DNA of 64,000 bases, taken from an uncultured Ignavibacteria bacterium (GTDB lineage: Bacteria; Bacteroidota; Ignavibacteria; Ch128b). The notes beneath the pieces were generated by a model. That model saw only the letters and a program-made list of their open reading frames with translations, searched no databases and was not told the origin of the DNA. Location of the stretch: NCBI GenBank assembly GCA_937944105.1, contig CALDZP010000073.1, forward strand, positions 28,635 through 92,634. The letters run 5' to 3'. The translations under genes and the position numbers were made by a program. Below are positions 1-14,288 of this stretch, piece after piece; the first letter of the stretch is position 1; every line of letters starts with the position of its first letter.

Positions 1-243
1 TGCCGTTCTTCCAGTAAATCGGCCTGATCTTGTAAATTGAGTCTTTGTTTTTCCTTTTCTGATTACAGTTCTTACATTTAAAACTTTAACATTAAATTTT
101 TTCTCAACAGCATTAGCTATATCAATCTTATTTGCATCTTTACTAACAACAAATCCATATACATTAACACCTTTATCCTGTAAAGCAGTAATTTTTTCAG
201 TTAATAACGGTCGAATAAGTATTTGATTAATTTTTTTACTCAT
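1..243 (-). CDS. rplW: 50S ribosomal protein L23 (partial, runs off the window edge)
   Basis: Manual reverse-strand translation MSKKINQILIRPLLTEKITALQDKGVNVYGFVVSKDANKIDIANAVEKKFNVKVLNVRTVIRKGK..., L23-like; lies after rplD in the S10 order. Confidence 0.93.
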   Translation of the reverse strand, partial: MSKKINQILIRPLLTEKITALQDKGVNVYGFVVSKDANKIDIANAVEKKFNVKVLNVRTVIRKGKTKTQFTRSGRFTGRTA

Positions 244-868
244 GGCTAAAATTCTTATTTATTAAATTCAATGCACTTTCTTGTAAAAGTAATACCTTAT
301 TATTCAAGATATCATAAGTCGAAGCTTTATTCGCCTCAAGAACATTTAAACAAGGAATATTTCTACCAGCCAAATAGATAGTTTTGTTGTAACTGCCAGT
401 TAAAAGTAAAGTCTTTTTATCATTAATTTTTAATGCTCTGAGAATATTAAACATTTCTTTTGTTTTTGGTTGTTCAAAATTAAAATCCTCAACAACCATA
501 ATTTGATTATTCTGAGCCTTATAAGTTAGAGCTGATAGCCGAGCTAACAATTTAACTTTCTTAGGTAACTTTAATTCGTAATCACGTGGTTTTGGTCCAA
601 AGACAGTTCCACCACCGACCCATAAAGGAGAACGAATGGAACCAGCTCTAGCAGTTCCACGTCCTTTTTGACGCCAGGGTTTACGACCACCTCCTCTTAC
701 TTCACTTCTTTCTTTTGTTTTTGCCGTTCCTTGTCTTTGATTAGCTAAATAAGCTTTAACTGCTAAATAAATTGCATGATCGTTAGGTTTAACAGCAAAA
801 ATATCCGGATTTAATTCTACTTGTCTTCCGGTAAGTGTTCCATCTATTTTATAAACATCAACTTTCAT
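236..868 (-). CDS. rplD: 50S ribosomal protein L4
   Basis: Motif KPWRQKGRGTARAGSIRSPLWVGGG...FGPKPRDY; S10 operon context. Confidence 0.98.
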   Translation of the reverse strand: MKVDVYKIDGTLTGRQVELNPDIFAVKPNDHAIYLAVKAYLANQRQGTAKTKERSEVRGGGRKPWRQKGRGTARAGSIRSPLWVGGGTVFGPKPRDYELKLPKKVKLLARLSALTYKAQNNQIMVVEDFNFEQPKTKEMFNILRALKINDKKTLLLTGSYNKTIYLAGRNIPCLNVLEANKASTYDILNNKVLLLQESALNLINKNFSHE

Positions 869-870
869 TT

Positions 871-1491
871 TTATTTCTTTATCAATTTCACATATCCGTT
901 TATATGACCAGGAATTGCACCTTTAATAAAAATTAAGTTCTGGTCTTTATCAATTTTAACAATTTTCAGGTTCCTCACAGAAACTTTAACACCACCCATT
1001 CTACCAGCCATTCTCTGACCCTTAAAAACACGGCTAGGGAATGAGCTTGCACCAATTGATCCTGGTGCTCTTAATCTATCACTTTGACCGTGTGTAACAG
1101 GTCCACCGCCAAATCCATGTCTTTTGACAACACCTTGAAAACCTTTCCCTTTAGAAATTCCCTGCACAGTTATTTTATCACCTTCTGAAAATATATCAAC
1201 TGAAATCATCTGTCCAAGTTTTATATCCTTTAAATCAAAATCCTTAAATTCTGCAAGAAACCTTTTAGGAGAAATTCCAGCTTTTTCAAAAAGTCCCAGT
1301 AAAGGTTTATTTGTAGATTTAATCTTTTTATCGCCAAATCCTAACTGAATTGCATTATATCCATCTTTTTCTTTGGTTTTAATCTGAGTCACAAAACAAG
1401 GACCTGCCTCAACTATTGTAACGGGAATAACATTACCGCTTTCGTCAAAAATTCTTGTCATTCCTGTTTTTTTACCTAAAAGACCTATCAT
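871..1491 (-). CDS. rplC: 50S ribosomal protein L3
   Basis: [15 protein letters not shown]...; ORF track begins 4 codons upstream (1503) but MIGLLGKK is the likely start. Confidence 0.98.
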   Translation of the reverse strand: MIGLLGKKTGMTRIFDESGNVIPVTIVEAGPCFVTQIKTKEKDGYNAIQLGFGDKKIKSTNKPLLGLFEKAGISPKRFLAEFKDFDLKDIKLGQMISVDIFSEGDKITVQGISKGKGFQGVVKRHGFGGGPVTHGQSDRLRAPGSIGASSFPSRVFKGQRMAGRMGGVKVSVRNLKIVKIDKDQNLIFIKGAIPGHINGYVKLIKK

Positions 1492-1503
1492 TATAATCTC
1501 CAA

Positions 1504-1818
1504 CTATGCATTTACTTTAATCTCAATATCGACACCCGCCGGGATATCGAGTTTCATTAGTGAATCAATAGTTTTATTATTAGAATTTATTATATCAATT
1601 AATCTTTTGTGCGAACGAATTTCAAACTGATCACGTGATTTTTTATCTACATGCGGAGATCTAAGAACTGTATAAACGGTTCTTTTTGTTGGCAAAGGAA
1701 TGGGGCCTGAGACTAATGCCCCTGTACTTCGAACGGTTTTTATGATCTTCTCAGCTGATTTATCCAAAAGATTATGATCGTATGATTTTAACTTAATGCG
1801 TATCTTTTGACTTTGCAC
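1504..1818 (-). CDS. rpsJ: 30S ribosomal protein S10
   Basis: [25 protein letters not shown]...GPIPLPTKR... Confidence 0.98.
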   Translation of the reverse strand: MQSQKIRIKLKSYDHNLLDKSAEKIIKTVRSTGALVSGPIPLPTKRTVYTVLRSPHVDKKSRDQFEIRSHKRLIDIINSNNKTIDSLMKLDIPAGVDIEIKVNA

Positions 1819-1853
1819 TTCTTAAATCTCCTTAAATATGATTTAATCTACTC

Positions 1854-3062
1854 TTATTCAATAATTTTTGTTACAACACCAGCACCAACAGTTCTACCAC
1901 CTTCACGAATAGCAAATCTTAATCCTTCTTCCATCGCAATTTCTGAAATCAAATCAACTCTTAACTTAACATTATCACCTGGCATAACCATTTCCACACC
2001 CTCTGGTAAAGTCACTACTCCTGTAACATCAGTTGTTCTGAAGTAAAATTGCGGTCTATAACCAGAAAAGAATGGAGTATGTCGACCACCTTCTTCTTTT
2101 GATAAAACATAAACTTCACATTCAAACTTTTTATGAGGTGTTATACTTCCTGGTTTTGCAACAACCATACCTCTTTCAATTTCATCTTTACCGACTCCTC
2201 TTAAAAGCAATCCTGCATTATCACCAGCGATTGCTTCATCAAGCTCCTTTCTAAACATTTCAATTCCAGTAACCACGGTTTTCTTGTGTTGTCCTAAACC
2301 AATTAACTCAACTTCTTCATTTAATTTTATTCTACCTCTTTCAACTCTACCAGTAGCAACTGTTCCACGACCAGTAATGCTAAATACGTCTTCCACGGGC
2401 ATCAAAAATGGTTTATCAATTTCTCGTTGGGGTAATGGTATATAGTTATCAATTGCATCTATCAGTTCATAAATACATTTAAACTCGGGTTCATCAGCAG
2501 TTGAATTAGGTAACATTGCTTTTTCCATTGCTTTTAGAGCACTTCCTCTAATAACTGGGATTTCATCGCCTGGAAATTCATATTTTGTAAGTAATTCTCT
2601 TACTTCCATCTCTACAAGATCTAACAATTCTGGATCATCGACAGCATCAACCTTATTCATAAACACAACAATTGCAGGAACACCAACCTGACGAGCAAGA
2701 AGTATATGTTCTCTTGTTTGAGGCATAGGACCATCAGTTGCTGCAACAACTAAAATTGCGCCATCCATCTGTGCAGCACCAGTAATCATGTTCTTTATAT
2801 AGTCGGCGTGTCCCGGACAGTCGACATGTGCATAATGTCTTTTTTCTGATGAATATTCAACATGTGCAGTTGCTATGGTTATACCACGTGCTTTTTCTTC
2901 AGGTGCATTATCTATAGAATCAAATGTTCTAGCTTGAGCAAGGTTTTTCTTAGCAAGTACCATTGTAATTGCAGCAGTAAGAGTTGTCTTACCGTGATCC
3001 ACGTGACCAATTGTTCCAACATTCACGTGAGGTTTACTTCTATCAAATTTTTCCTTTGCCAT
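1854..3062 (-). CDS. tuf: Elongation factor Tu
   Basis: [54 protein letters not shown]. Confidence 0.99.
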   Translation of the reverse strand: MAKEKFDRSKPHVNVGTIGHVDHGKTTLTAAITMVLAKKNLAQARTFDSIDNAPEEKARGITIATAHVEYSSEKRHYAHVDCPGHADYIKNMITGAAQMDGAILVVAATDGPMPQTREHILLARQVGVPAIVVFMNKVDAVDDPELLDLVEMEVRELLTKYEFPGDEIPVIRGSALKAMEKAMLPNSTADEPEFKCIYELIDAIDNYIPLPQREIDKPFLMPVEDVFSITGRGTVATGRVERGRIKLNEEVELIGLGQHKKTVVTGIEMFRKELDEAIAGDNAGLLLRGVGKDEIERGMVVAKPGSITPHKKFECEVYVLSKEEGGRHTPFFSGYRPQFYFRTTDVTGVVTLPEGVEMVMPGDNVKLRVDLISEIAMEEGLRFAIREGGRTVGAGVVTKIIE

Positions 3063-3095
3063 GTTTGTTTCTCCTTTGATTAGTAAAAGTTAAAC

Positions 3096-5192
3096 TTAAA
3101 CTAAAATCCCTTCTTTACCGATTGATTTTTCAATTATTTGATCTGCAATTTGTTTTGGAACTTCCTGATAAAATGCAAATTGCATAGTGTATATTGCTCT
3201 ACCTTGTGTCATTGACCGTAAAACTGTTGCATAACCAAACATTTCCGATAAAGGTACTAATGCTTTTATCACCTGAGCATCTTTTCTAGCACTAAATCCT
3301 TCAATTTTACCTCTTCTTGAATTAAGATCACCCATAACATCACCCAGATATTCTTCGGGGGTGACTACTTCAACTTCCATTATTGGTTCTAATAAAACAG
3401 GATTGGCTTTCTTTGCAGCTTCTTTAAATGCTATTGAACCAGCTATCCTAAATGATAGTTCATCCGAATCAACTTCATGATAAGAACCATCAAAAAGTGT
3501 TACTTTCACATCAACTACCGGATAACCTGCAAGAACACCATTTCTCATTGCCTCTTCAATTCCAGCTGATACTGCAGGAATATATTCTTTAGGAATAACA
3601 CCACCTACTATTTTATTTATAAATTCATAACCCTTGCCTTTTTCATTGGGCTCTACTTCAATCCAGACATGTCCAAATTTACCTCTACCACCAGTCTGTC
3701 TAATAAACTTACCTTCTGCTTGAACTTTATTTTTTATAGTTTCTCTGTATGCAACCTGGGGTTTACCAACATTTGCCTCTACTTTAAATTCTCTTTTCAT
3801 TCTATCAACTAAAATTTCAAGGTGAAGTTCACCCATTCCTGCTATTAATGTTTGACCCGTTTCTTCATTAACACTCACACGAAATGTTGGATCTTCATCA
3901 GCTAATTTATTGAGAGCTTCTGAAAGTTTATCTTGATCGGCTTTTGTTTTTGGTTCAATTGCAATCTGAATTACAGGTTCTGGAAACTCCATTTTCTCTA
4001 AAATAATTGGATCAGACTCATCACATAAAGTATCACCGGTCTTTGTAAATTTTAACCCAACCGCAGCCGCAATATCACCAGCATAAACTTCATCGATATC
4101 TGTTCGGTGATTAGCATGCATTTGTAATAACCGCCCTAATCTTTCTTTCTTTTCCTTTGTCGAGTTGTAAACATAAGAACCAGCGGTCGCTTTTCCTGAA
4201 TAAACTCTAAAGAATGTTAGACGACCAACATACGGATCGCTCATGATTTTAAATGCCAGAGCTGTAAATTTCTCGTCTTCAGTTAATTTTCTTGTGATAA
4301 GATCATTCATATGTGGATGATGACCAATTATCTCCGGTAAATCAGCAGGTGAAGGTAAATAATCTACAATAGCATCAAGCAACAATTGAATTCCTTTGTT
4401 TTTAAAAGCAGAACCACAAAGAACAGGAACAATTTTTCCTTTAATAGTTGCCTGCCTTATTACCTTTTTAATTTCATCTTCGGTAATTTCTTCACCTTCA
4501 AGATATTTAACAAGCAGTGTGTCATCGATATCAGAAACTGATTCTAATAATTTCGTTCTATGCTCTTTTGCATACTTTTCAAGATCTTTTGGCACATCAA
4601 AAATTTCAAACTTAGTTCCGAGCGGGTCTTCTGTATACATTATTGCTTTCATTCCAATTAGATCTATAACGCCGGTAAACAAATCCCCTTCACCTATAGG
4701 AATTTGAACAGGGACTGGATTTGTGCTTAGGCGATCTTTCATCATTTGAATAACATTGAAGAAATCAGCGCCCACTCTATCCATTTTATTTACAAATGCA
4801 ATACGAGGGACACCAAATTTATCTGCCTGTCGCCAAACGGTTTCTGATTGAGGCTCAACACCACCAACGGCACAAAATAATGCAACAGCACCGTCCAGAA
4901 CTCTTAAAGATCGTTCGACTTCAACAGTAAAATCAACATGGCCAGGAGTGTCAATAATATTAATTCTATGTCCTTTCCATTCACAAGTTGTAGCAGCACT
5001 AGTTATAGTTATTCCTCTTTCTTTTTCCTGTTCCATAAAATCCATAGTAGCTGCACCATCGTGGACTTCACCCATTCTGTGTACTTTACCAGTATAGAAC
5101 AGAATACGTTCAGTGGTTGTAGTCTTACCGGCATCAATATGTGCCATTATCCCAATATTTCTTAACTTTTCAATTGGTAATCCTCTAGGCAT
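3096..5192 (-). CDS. fusA: Elongation factor G
   Basis: [20 protein letters not shown]...; EF-G full length. Confidence 0.99.
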   Translation of the reverse strand: MPRGLPIEKLRNIGIMAHIDAGKTTTTERILFYTGKVHRMGEVHDGAATMDFMEQEKERGITITSAATTCEWKGHRINIIDTPGHVDFTVEVERSLRVLDGAVALFCAVGGVEPQSETVWRQADKFGVPRIAFVNKMDRVGADFFNVIQMMKDRLSTNPVPVQIPIGEGDLFTGVIDLIGMKAIMYTEDPLGTKFEIFDVPKDLEKYAKEHRTKLLESVSDIDDTLLVKYLEGEEITEDEIKKVIRQATIKGKIVPVLCGSAFKNKGIQLLLDAIVDYLPSPADLPEIIGHHPHMNDLITRKLTEDEKFTALAFKIMSDPYVGRLTFFRVYSGKATAGSYVYNSTKEKKERLGRLLQMHANHRTDIDEVYAGDIAAAVGLKFTKTGDTLCDESDPIILEKMEFPEPVIQIAIEPKTKADQDKLSEALNKLADEDPTFRVSVNEETGQTLIAGMGELHLEILVDRMKREFKVEANVGKPQVAYRETIKNKVQAEGKFIRQTGGRGKFGHVWIEVEPNEKGKGYEFINKIVGGVIPKEYIPAVSAGIEEAMRNGVLAGYPVVDVKVTLFDGSYHEVDSDELSFRIAGSIAFKEAAKKANPVLLEPIMEVEVVTPEEYLGDVMGDLNSRRGKIEGFSARKDAQVIKALVPLSEMFGYATVLRSMTQGRAIYTMQFAFYQEVPKQIADQIIEKSIGKEGILV

Positions 5193-5212
5193 AAAATTTT
5201 ATTTCTCCAATC

Positions 5213-5680
5213 TTACCATTTAAAATGAGCGAATGCTTTGTTAGCCTCAGCCATACGATGAGTATCGTCTTTCTTCTTGATTGCAGCACCTTCATTATTA
5301 GCCGCTGCAATCAGCTCAGCTGCTAATTTATTTGAAAAAGATTTATCTTTTCTTTCTCGAGCAAAATTTATAATCCATCGTAATGCAAGAGCAATTTGTC
5401 TTTCATGTCGAACTTCGGTTGGTACCTGATATGTTGCACCACCAATTCTTCGACTACGTACCTCAATCATTGGCTTTACATTATTAACTGCTTTTAAAAA
5501 AACATCAAGTGGATTTTTATTGGTTTTTTCTTTAATAATATCGAATGCACCATAGACTAATTTTCTTGCTACATTTTTCTTTCCACGCTTCATTACATAA
5601 TTAATGAGCTTGGTGACAAGAACCTCATTATAAATTGGATCTGGTGGCAATATTCTTTTTTCTGCTCTTCTCTTTCTCAT
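5213..5680 (-). CDS. rpsG: 30S ribosomal protein S7
   Basis: MRKRRAEKR...[23 protein letters not shown]. Confidence 0.98.
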   Translation of the reverse strand: MRKRRAEKRILPPDPIYNEVLVTKLINYVMKRGKKNVARKLVYGAFDIIKEKTNKNPLDVFLKAVNNVKPMIEVRSRRIGGATYQVPTEVRHERQIALALRWIINFARERKDKSFSNKLAAELIAAANNEGAAIKKKDDTHRMAEANKAFAHFKW

Positions 5681-5682
5681 GA

Positions 5683-6066
5683 CTATTTACTTGCTGTTTT
5701 TGCTTTTTTAGTACCGTACTTAGATCTTCCTTGTTTTCTATCTGTTACACCTGCTGCATCGAGTGTCCCTCTTATTATATGATAACGAACACCTGGCAAA
5801 TCCTTTACTCTTCCACCCCTGACAAGGACAATTGAGTGCTCTTGTAGATTATGTCCTTCGCCAGGAATATAAGCTGTAACTTCAATACCATTTGAAAGCC
5901 TTACACGAGCTACTTTTCTTAAAGCCGAATTTGGTTTTTTTGGTGTAGTTGTGTAGACACGAGTACAAACACCTCTTTTTTGAGGACAAGCTTGAAGAGC
6001 CGGTGACTTGCTCTTGCTTTTAACCTTTACTCTATTTTTTCTTACTAGTTGATTTATAGTTGGCAA
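5683..6066 (-). CDS. rpsL: 30S ribosomal protein S12
   Basis: [12 protein letters not shown]...[22 protein letters not shown]. Confidence 0.99.
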   Translation of the reverse strand: MPTINQLVRKNRVKVKSKSKSPALQACPQKRGVCTRVYTTTPKKPNSALRKVARVRLSNGIEVTAYIPGEGHNLQEHSIVLVRGGRVKDLPGVRYHIIRGTLDAAGVTDRKQGRSKYGTKKAKTASK

Positions 6067-6133
6067 AACTAAATCTCCGTTTTATCAAAAATTAGCTACG
6101 CAATATAATAATTATGATTTTTTTAATCAAGTA

Positions 6134-9100
6134 TTATTTCATTCTAACTTTACTTGTTTCTATTGATTGTGTTTTAGTTTCTGTAACAAATTCAGGACTC
6201 GTGATAATTATATTTCTAAATTTCTTCAAACCAGTACCAGCCGGAATCTTATGACCTATCACAACGTTTTCCTTTAATCCTAATAAGTAATCTGTTTTAG
6301 CTTCTGTTGCTGCATCAGTTAATACTTTGGTTGTTTCCTGGAAAGAGGCTGCTGATAAGAAACTTTCAGTTGATAGAGCTGCAGCAGTAATTCCAAGCAA
6401 TACAGGTTCTGAAGTTGCTGGTTGTGCATCTCGATATTCAATTAATTTCTTATTTCTCTTTCTTAATTCAATGTTTGCGTCTCTAACTTTGTTTCTTTCA
6501 ACAACCTGTCCATTTCTGAATCTTGAATCACCGCGATTCAACACTACAACAGATTGCATTATCTTATTGTTTTCTTCATCCAGGAAATATCTATCAACTA
6601 AATCATTTTCAAGGAATTTTGTATCTCCTGGATCAAGAATTTTAACTTTCTGCAACATTTGTTTAACGATAATCTCAATATGTTTATCATTTATCTTAAC
6701 ACCTTGTAATCGGTAAACTTCTTGAATTTCATTAACAAGATATTCTTGTACAGCACTTGGTCCTTTAATTCTTAGAATATCATGAGGATCAAGATCCCCA
6801 TCGGTAAGTTTATCCCCAGCCTTGACGAAATCACCATGCTGAACAAGAACATGTTTTCCAACCGAAATTGAATAAGTTTTTTTAGTAATTCCATCAACGG
6901 AATGAATCTCGATATCCCTTGTTCCTCTTTTCTTATCACCGAATACAATTACACCATCGAATTCCGCAACTATTGCTGGATCATGAGGTTTCCTTGCTTC
7001 AAATAATTCAGTTACTCTTGGTAAACCACCTGTAATATCACGGGTTTTTCCGATTTCTCTTGGTATTTTGGCAACAACTGTTCCCGCTTCAACTTCTTGA
7101 CCCTCTCTAACAATTAAATGTGCTTTAGCAGGAATAATAATTTCTGTTACCTTTTCTCCATTTTGTACAATGCTTATTCTTGGAACAAAAGACTTATCAC
7201 GAGATTCAATAACGACCTGTTGAATGTGACCAGTTTGTTCATCCGTTTCATGTCTAAAAGTAACGTTTTCGACCATATCTTCAAATTCAACTACACCATC
7301 CTTATCTGTAATAATGACTGCATTATATGGATCATGATTATATAATATTGTTCCTCTTTCAACTTTTTGACCATCTTCAATAACGATTTCAGCACCAAAA
7401 GGAACTTCATATCTTCGTAAAACTCTACCATCGTTATCAACAATTCCAATAACACCATTTCGAGTTAAAGCGACTTTTACTTTTTCACCAAACTCATTTA
7501 CTTTTTCTACATATTTTAAATTTTCGAATGTAGCTTTTCCTTCAAATCTTGATGTAACTTGTGATGTTTCTACAATTCTACTTGCAGCACCACCGATGTG
7601 AAATGTTCTCAGGGTTAACTGAGTACCAGGTTCACCAATGGATTGTGCAGCAATTATACCAACGGCTTCACCAACATCAACTAATTTTCCTGTAGTTAAA
7701 TTTCTACCATAACATTTTGCACACACACCACGTTTGCTATCACAAGTTAACACTGTTCTTATTTTGACTGATTCAATCGTAGACTCACCAATCTTTTCCG
7801 CAATTTCTTCTGTAATTAGTTCACCAGCTTCACATAATAACTCTTGAGTTAAAGGATCATAAATATCTTCAAGTGCAACACGACCCAGAATTCGTTCAGA
7901 AAGTGGTTCACGAATTTCCTCACCATCTTTCAAAGCTGAAATTTCAATGCCACGAATTGTTCCGCAATCATATTGAGTTACTACAACATCTTGGGAAACA
8001 TCGACCAATCTTCTTGTTAAGTAACCAGCATCAGCTGTTTTTAATGCAGTATCAGCAAGTCCTTTCCTTGCTCCGTGTGTTGAGATAAAGTATTCGATGA
8101 CAGAAAGTCCTTCTTTAAAATTGGATATAATTGGACTTTCAATGATTTCTCCAGCTTGACCAGTCAAACTCTTTTGAGGTTTGGCCATTAATCCACGCAT
8201 ACCTGCAAGCTGACGAACTTGTTCTTTGGAACCACGAGCACCTGAATCTATCATCATCCATAAAGGATTAAATCCATCTTGAGATTTCTTCAAAGTATCA
8301 ATTAATGCATCAGCAACATTATTTGTTGTGTGAGTCCAGATATCAATAATCTTATTATATCTTTCTCCTTCTGAAATGTAGCCTTCCTGCCACTGATTAA
8401 GAACTTTTTTAACTTCTTTATTTGATTTTTCAACGAATTGCCATTTGATCTCTGGAACAATCATGTCTTCTACATTTATTGAGATTCCACCAATGGTGGC
8501 ATATTTAAATCCAATATCCTTCAAATCATCAAGAAATTGAGCTGTTCTAACATTACCAAGTTTTCTAAACATTTTGCCAATTAGCGTTCCAAAGGATTTC
8601 TTAACAAGTAATTCATTAATGAATCCCATTTCTTTAGGAACAATAGTATTAAAGATAACTCTACCAACAGAGGTTTCTATTAATTCATCATCAATTCTAA
8701 CTTTGATTCTTGCATGGAGTCCAACTTTTTTATTTTCATAAGCAACAATTACTTCATCGGGAGAACTAAAGACTTTACCTTCACCAAAATCACCATCTTT
8801 TATTTTTGTCAAATAATAAGCACCAAGAATGATATCCTGTGTTGGGATAACAATTGGATTACCATTTTGTGGTGACAAAATATTATGACTGGAGAGTAGT
8901 AAGAGTTGGCACTCGAGTATAGCTTCAGGTGAAAGTGGTACGTGAACAGCCATCTGATCACCATCAAAATCAGCATTAAATGCTGTGCACACCATTGGAT
9001 GAATTTCAATGGCTTTTGTTGTTACAAGTATCGGTTGAAAAGCTTGAATACCCAATCTGTGTAGAGTTGGAGCACGGTTTAACATTACTGGATGTGAATC

Positions 9101-10384
9101 AACGATGTTTTCTAAAATTTCCCACACAACTGGCTGCTTTTTCTCAATAACCTTTTTAGCACTTTTCACAGTCTTAACATAACCACGTTCAATTAATTTA
9201 TTAATCACAAAAGGTTTAAATAATTCCAGAGCCATATCTCTGTTCAGACCACACTGATGCAATTTTAATTCTGGATTAACAACAATAACAGATCGTCCTG
9301 AATAGTCAACTCGTTTACCTAATAAGTTTTGTCTGAAACGGCCTTGTTTTCCTTTTAAAATATCAGAGAGAGATTTAAGAGCACGATTTGATTCAGCTCT
9401 CACCACATTAGTTCTTCTTGAGTTATCAAATAAAGCGTCTACAGCTTCCTGAAGCATTCTTTTTTCATTTCTTAAAATCACATCAGGAGCTTTGATATCA
9501 ATTAATCTTTTTAATCTATTGTTACGAATGATAACTCTTCGATAAAGATCATTTAAATCACTTGTTGCAAATCTTCCACCTTCAAGAGGAACAAGCGGAC
9601 GTAGTTCGGGAGGAATAACCGGAACTACTTCAACAATCATCCATTCTGGTTTATTTTCTGGAGCACCTTCTTTTGGTTTAAATGCTTCAATAATTTTTAA
9701 TCTTTTTAAAAGTTCTTGTTTTTTCTGTTGTGATGTTTCTTCTTTAAGTTGAGTTCTAAGTTCTAAGCTTAAAGCTTCAGGATCAACTTTTTTCAACAAA
9801 GCTTTTAATGCTTCACCACCCATTTTAGCAACGAACTTTCTGGGATCGTCATCTGTTAATTTTTCATTATCTGGTGGTAAAGTGCTAAGAATTTCAAAAT
9901 ATTGTTCTTCCGTTATTAAATCTTTTTCTTTTAAGCCTGTTGGACCGGGATTAATAACGACATAAGTTTCGTAGTAAACTATTCTTTCAAGATCCTTTGT
10001 CGTAAAACCAAGAACATTACCTATTTTACTTGGTTGAGATCTGAAAAACCATATATGCGCCACAGGAACTGCAAGCTGAATGTGACCCATTCGTTCGCGT
10101 CTAACTGATTTTGTAGTAACCTCTACTCCACAACGATCGCAAATTATTCCTTTATATCTAATTCTCTTATATTTACCACAATGGCATTCCCAATCTCGAG
10201 TAGGACCAAAAATCTTCTCACAGAATAAACCATCCTTTTCTGGTCTAAAGGATCTATAATTAATAGTTTCAGGTTTGGTTACTTCACCATGAGATCTCTT
10301 TAAGATAACATCAGGATTTGCAAGACTAATTGTAATCTTTGCGATTGTTTTTGTCTGTTGGTCTAATGGTTTAATTGTTGTCAT
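6134..10384 (-). CDS. rpoC: DNA-directed RNA polymerase subunit beta'
   Basis: [16 protein letters not shown] catalytic motif; zinc motif [20 protein letters not shown]. Confidence 0.99.
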   Translation of the reverse strand: MTTIKPLDQQTKTIAKITISLANPDVILKRSHGEVTKPETINYRSFRPEKDGLFCEKIFGPTRDWECHCGKYKRIRYKGIICDRCGVEVTTKSVRRERMGHIQLAVPVAHIWFFRSQPSKIGNVLGFTTKDLERIVYYETYVVINPGPTGLKEKDLITEEQYFEILSTLPPDNEKLTDDDPRKFVAKMGGEALKALLKKVDPEALSLELRTQLKEETSQQKKQELLKRLKIIEAFKPKEGAPENKPEWMIVEVVPVIPPELRPLVPLEGGRFATSDLNDLYRRVIIRNNRLKRLIDIKAPDVILRNEKRMLQEAVDALFDNSRRTNVVRAESNRALKSLSDILKGKQGRFRQNLLGKRVDYSGRSVIVVNPELKLHQCGLNRDMALELFKPFVINKLIERGYVKTVKSAKKVIEKKQPVVWEILENIVDSHPVMLNRAPTLHRLGIQAFQPILVTTKAIEIHPMVCTAFNADFDGDQMAVHVPLSPEAILECQLLLLSSHNILSPQNGNPIVIPTQDIILGAYYLTKIKDGDFGEGKVFSSPDEVIVAYENKKVGLHARIKVRIDDELIETSVGRVIFNTIVPKEMGFINELLVKKSFGTLIGKMFRKLGNVRTAQFLDDLKDIGFKYATIGGISINVEDMIVPEIKWQFVEKSNKEVKKVLNQWQEGYISEGERYNKIIDIWTHTTNNVADALIDTLKKSQDGFNPLWMMIDSGARGSKEQVRQLAGMRGLMAKPQKSLTGQAGEIIESPIISNFKEGLSVIEYFISTHGARKGLADTALKTADAGYLTRRLVDVSQDVVVTQYDCGTIRGIEISALKDGEEIREPLSERILGRVALEDIYDPLTQELLCEAGELITEEIAEKIGESTIESVKIRTVLTCDSKRGVCAKCYGRNLTTGKLVDVGEAVGIIAAQSIGEPGTQLTLRTFHIGGAASRIVETSQVTSRFEGKATFENLKYVEKVNEFGEKVKVALTRNGVIGIVDNDGRVLRRYEVPFGAEIVIEDGQKVERGTILYNHDPYNAVIITDKDGVVEFEDMVENVTFRHETDEQTGHIQQVVIESRDKSFVPRISIVQNGEKVTEIIIPAKAHLIVREGQEVEAGTVVAKIPREIGKTRDITGGLPRVTELFEARKPHDPAIVAEFDGVIVFGDKKRGTRDIEIHSVDGITKKTYSISVGKHVLVQHGDFVKAGDKLTDGDLDPHDILRIKGPSAVQEYLVNEIQEVYRLQGVKINDKHIEIIVKQMLQKVKILDPGDTKFLENDLVDRYFLDEENNKIMQSVVVLNRGDSRFRNGQVVERNKVRDANIELRKRNKKLIEYRDAQPATSEPVLLGITAAALSTESFLSAASFQETTKVLTDAATEAKTDYLLGLKENVVIGHKIPAGTGLKKFRNIIITSPEFVTETKTQSIETSKVRMK

Positions 10385-10415
10385 TTTTCAAACTCATATT
10401 TTGTTTTTGATATTC

Positions 10416-13400
10416 TTACTCGTATTCAACATTTACTTCGAGACATAGACCCTGCAATTCCCTGACCAGAACATTAAACGATTCAGGAACATTTGCCTCA
10501 GGGAAATTATCACCTTTAACGATGGCTTCGTAAACTTTTGCTCGACCCATTACGTCATCACTTTTAACTGTCAGCATTTCTTGTAGAGTATGAGCAGCAC
10601 CATAAGCTTCAAGAGCCCAGACTTCCATTTCTCCGAATCTCTGACCACCGAATTGTGCTTTCCCACCAAGAGGCTGCTGAGTAATCAATGAGTATGGTCC
10701 AATTGAACGAGCATGTACTTTATCTTCAACAAGATGTGAAAGTTTCATTATATAAGCGATACCAACTGTAACTTCTTTGTCGAATCTTTCTCCCGTTCTT
10801 CCATCATATAGAACAGTTTTTCCATTTGGATTCAATCCTGCTTTTTTGAGATAATCTTGAATTTCTTCCCATGATGCACCATCAAAAATCGGAGTGGCAA
10901 ACTTTACACCTAATTTATATGCAGCCCAACCTAAAGCACATTCGAGCAATTGCCCAACATTCATTCTTGAAGGTACGCCAAGAGGATTCAAAATTATATC
11001 AACTGGAGTTCCATCCGGTAAGAATGGCATATCCTCAACAGGAACAATCTTTGCAACAACTCCTTTATTTCCGTGACGACCTGCCATTTTATCACCGACC
11101 ATTATTTTTCTTTTCTTCGCTACATAAACCTTAGCCAGCTGAACAATTCCAGGAGGGAGATCATCTCCAGCTTGTATTTTGTTTTTCTCTCTCTTTAGTG
11201 TATCATCAATTTCTTGTTTTTGAACGAAATAATTTTCGTAAAGTTTTTTTACAAGACTATTTTTCTTTGAATTTTCAGACCAATCATTTTCTACATCTAA
11301 CTCATCTACTTTATCTCCCAGCGCTTCAAAGATAGCCCTTCTTAATACAGTACCACTTCGAATTGCAGATGAACCATCCTTGAATTTTATACCAACACAT
11401 TCAACACCATCAAAAATTTCTACGAGACGATCAACCAGTTTAGATCTAAGTTTGTCTATTTCTTCATCGTGTTGTTGCTCAAGTAATTCAATTAATCTTT
11501 TTTCTTCTTTTCTACCTTCAGCATCTCTTCTTCTTCTTGTAAATAATTTTGTAGCAACAACAACTCCTTTCATGCCTGCGGGAGCTCTAAGTGAAGCATC
11601 CTTAACATCCCCTGCTTTATCACCAAATATTGCCCTAAGTAATCTTTCTTCAGGAGTTGGATCAGTTTCGCCTTTCGGGGTAATTTTACCTATAAGAATA
11701 TCACCCTCTTTAACTTCCGTTCCCACACGAACGATTCCATTCTCATCAAGGTCTTTAGTCGCTTCTTCGCTTACATTAGGAATTTCTCGAGTTAATTCTT
11801 CTTCTCCTCTTTTGGTTTCCCGTACTTGCAGTTCAAATTCTTCAATATGAATTGAAGTGTAAACATCCTCTTTTACAAGTCTTTCACTGAGTATAATAGC
11901 ATCCTCAAAATTGTAACCGCGCCATGGCATATAGGCTACTAAAATATTCTTTCCTAGTGCGAGTTCTCCATTCTCTGTTGCATGACCATCAGCAAGTACA
12001 TCTCCTTTTTTAAATCTCTGCCCTTCAACTATTAATGGTTTTTGATTTATACATGTATCTTGATTAGTTCTATAAAACTTAGTAAGGTTATATGTCCTGA
12101 TCTTTTTGTCTTCAAAAGATGTTAATCTTTCGGTTTCAGTCATATCATATTCAACAGTAATATGATTTGAATCACACTCCAGGACTACACCATCTCCTTC
12201 TGCCAGAATCAAAGCTCTTGAGTCTCTTGCAACTTTTGCTTCCATTCCAGTACCAACAAGAGGCGCTTCTGTTTTTAATAAAGGAACAGCCTGACGTTGC
12301 ATGTTACTACCCATCAAAGCTCTGTTTGCGTCATCGTGCTCAAGGAATGGGATTAATGAAGCTGCCGGACTCACAATTTGATTTGGTGCAACATCCATAT
12401 ATTTAATATTTTCAGGTGATTCTTCCGGGAAATCACCACGAAATCTTGAGATTATCCTTTCACCTACAAATTTCCCCTGTTCATTAATTTTGGTACTTGC
12501 CTGTGCAATTGCCACTTCATCTTCTTTTTCGGCAGTTAAATATTGAATTTCATTTGTTACTTTTCCTTCCTTTACTTTTCTATATGGAGTTTCAATAAAT
12601 CCATATTTATTTATTCTTGAATAAATGCAAAGAGAAGAAATTAATCCAATATTTGGACCTTCAGGGGTCTCAATTGGACACAGACGACCATAATGTGTAT
12701 AATGAACATCTCGGACTTCGAAACCTGCTCGTTCACGAGTTAAACCTCCAGGACCTAATGCGCTTAATCTTCTTTTGTGGGTAATTTCTGCAAGCGGATT
12801 TGTTTGATCTAAGAACTGTGATAATTGGTTTGTTCCAAAAAATGAATTAATAACACTTGAAATAATTCTGGCATTTACAAGATCTTGGGGACCAAAATTT
12901 TCTGTCTCCTGAATATTCATTTTTTCTCGAATAGTTCTTGCTAATCTTGCAAATGCAGTGTTAAATTGCTGTGTTAATTGTTCTCCGACGGTCCTAACTC
13001 TTCTATTTCCAAGATGATCAATATCATCAACAGGATGCTTTTGATCTTTGAGGTCGATTAGATATTTAATAATTGCAATTATATCTTCTTTGGTAAGAAT
13101 TGTAATATCTTCGGGGATATTTAATCCAAGTTTTACATTCATTCTATGCCGACCAACTTCACCAAGGTCGTATCTTTTAGGATTGAAGAATAATTTGTCG
13201 ATTAGTCCACGGGCCGTTTCCAGATCTGGTGCTTCAGTTGCTCTTAGCTGTTTATAAATAGCTTCGAGAGCCTCTTCTTCACTATGAGCTATATCATTTG
13301 CTAAAGTATTGAGGATTAAATGACCATCGATCGATTCAATTTTTTTAATAAATTTAATTTTTTTATTGCCTGTTTTTTTCGCCCTTTGAAGAATTTCTTC

Positions 13401-14174
13401 GGTAAACTCTGTATCTTTTGTAGCAAAAATTTCGCCGGTCGAAAAATCAATTAAGTCGGTGGCTAATTTTCTACCAATATATTCTTTAATCTGATCTTTA
13501 TTTATGTCTACTTCTTCGTATAAATCAAATAATTCAAGAATTTGTTCATCAGAAGAATAACCAATTGCTCTTAATAATGTAGTTGCTGGAAATTTCTTTT
13601 TTCGATCAATATAAACATACATCATATTGGAGATGTCTGTTGCAAATTCCACCCATGATCCTTTGAAAGGAATTACCCTGCCAGTGTAGATCATCGTTCC
13701 GTTTGGATGCATCGTTTCAGAAAACACAACACCTGGGGAACGATGTAATTGACTAACTATTGCTCGCTCTGCACCATTAATAATAAAACTCCCTTTAGGT
13801 GTCATGTAAGGAAGATTTCCAAGATAAACATCTTGTTCAATTGATTGAACAAATTCCTGAGTATCTAAATCTCTTATCGAAAGTCTCATTTTAGCTTTCA
13901 AAGGTACAGCATAGGTCAAGCCTCTTTCAAGGCATTCTTGAATTGAATATCTTGGTTTTTCAACATAATACTCCACAAAATCTAATTTAAAATTTTCCCT
14001 CTGATCTAAAACAGGAAAGTTTTGAAGAAATACACTTTGTAATCCTTTATTTTCCCTTTTTTCAGGTGGAACTTTTGCTTGGAGAAAATCTTCAAATGAT
14101 TCGAGTTGCACAGCTAATAAATCCGGAGCTTCAATCGCACTTGGAATTTTCGAAAATGATATTCTACCTTTCAC
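10416..14174 (-). CDS. rpoB: DNA-directed RNA polymerase subunit beta
   Basis: [39 protein letters not shown]-terminal [40 protein letters not shown]. Confidence 0.99.
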   Translation of the reverse strand: MKGRISFSKIPSAIEAPDLLAVQLESFEDFLQAKVPPEKRENKGLQSVFLQNFPVLDQRENFKLDFVEYYVEKPRYSIQECLERGLTYAVPLKAKMRLSIRDLDTQEFVQSIEQDVYLGNLPYMTPKGSFIINGAERAIVSQLHRSPGVVFSETMHPNGTMIYTGRVIPFKGSWVEFATDISNMMYVYIDRKKKFPATTLLRAIGYSSDEQILELFDLYEEVDINKDQIKEYIGRKLATDLIDFSTGEIFATKDTEFTEEILQRAKKTGNKKIKFIKKIESIDGHLILNTLANDIAHSEEEALEAIYKQLRATEAPDLETARGLIDKLFFNPKRYDLGEVGRHRMNVKLGLNIPEDITILTKEDIIAIIKYLIDLKDQKHPVDDIDHLGNRRVRTVGEQLTQQFNTAFARLARTIREKMNIQETENFGPQDLVNARIISSVINSFFGTNQLSQFLDQTNPLAEITHKRRLSALGPGGLTRERAGFEVRDVHYTHYGRLCPIETPEGPNIGLISSLCIYSRINKYGFIETPYRKVKEGKVTNEIQYLTAEKEDEVAIAQASTKINEQGKFVGERIISRFRGDFPEESPENIKYMDVAPNQIVSPAASLIPFLEHDDANRALMGSNMQRQAVPLLKTEAPLVGTGMEAKVARDSRALILAEGDGVVLECDSNHITVEYDMTETERLTSFEDKKIRTYNLTKFYRTNQDTCINQKPLIVEGQRFKKGDVLADGHATENGELALGKNILVAYMPWRGYNFEDAIILSERLVKEDVYTSIHIEEFELQVRETKRGEEELTREIPNVSEEATKDLDENGIVRVGTEVKEGDILIGKITPKGETDPTPEERLLRAIFGDKAGDVKDASLRAPAGMKGVVVATKLFTRRRRDAEGRKEEKRLIELLEQQHDEEIDKLRSKLVDRLVEIFDGVECVGIKFKDGSSAIRSGTVLRRAIFEALGDKVDELDVENDWSENSKKNSLVKKLYENYFVQKQEIDDTLKREKNKIQAGDDLPPGIVQLAKVYVAKKRKIMVGDKMAGRHGNKGVVAKIVPVEDMPFLPDGTPVDIILNPLGVPSRMNVGQLLECALGWAAYKLGVKFATPIFDGASWEEIQDYLKKAGLNPNGKTVLYDGRTGERFDKEVTVGIAYIMKLSHLVEDKVHARSIGPYSLITQQPLGGKAQFGGQRFGEMEVWALEAYGAAHTLQEMLTVKSDDVMGRAKVYEAIVKGDNFPEANVPESFNVLVRELQGLCLEVNVEYE

Positions 14175-14218
14175 TTTTACATCTCCAATACTTATTAATG
14201 ATTTAGACTAATAAAAAT

Positions 14219-14256
14219 GGAAAATGATGAGCCTTTAAATTGACTCATCACTTTCC
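14219..14256 (-). terminator. rplL-rpoB intergenic hairpin (attenuator/processing-site-like)
   Basis: Minus strand GGAAAGTGATGAG-N12-CTCATCATTTTCC, 13-bp stem with one G-U, followed by ATTTTTATTAG. Confidence 0.55.
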
Positions 14257-14288
14257 TATTAGGGATAATCTTGTACAAATTAATTATT

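Noticed and set aside
4396-4707. Plus-strand ORFs antisense to fusA (4396..4707, 4938..5165)
   Set aside because: Shadow ORFs of a highly conserved gene
11380-11850. 156-aa plus-strand ORF antisense to rpoB
   Set aside because: Fully inside rpoB on the opposite strand; Ser/Pro-rich composition typical of an antisense shadow ORF
12778-12880. Rifampicin-resistance substitutions in RpoB (T and A at positions corresponding to E. coli N518 and S522)
   Set aside because: Natural lineage variation is the simpler explanation; core residues D516, H526, R529 and S531 equivalents are wild type
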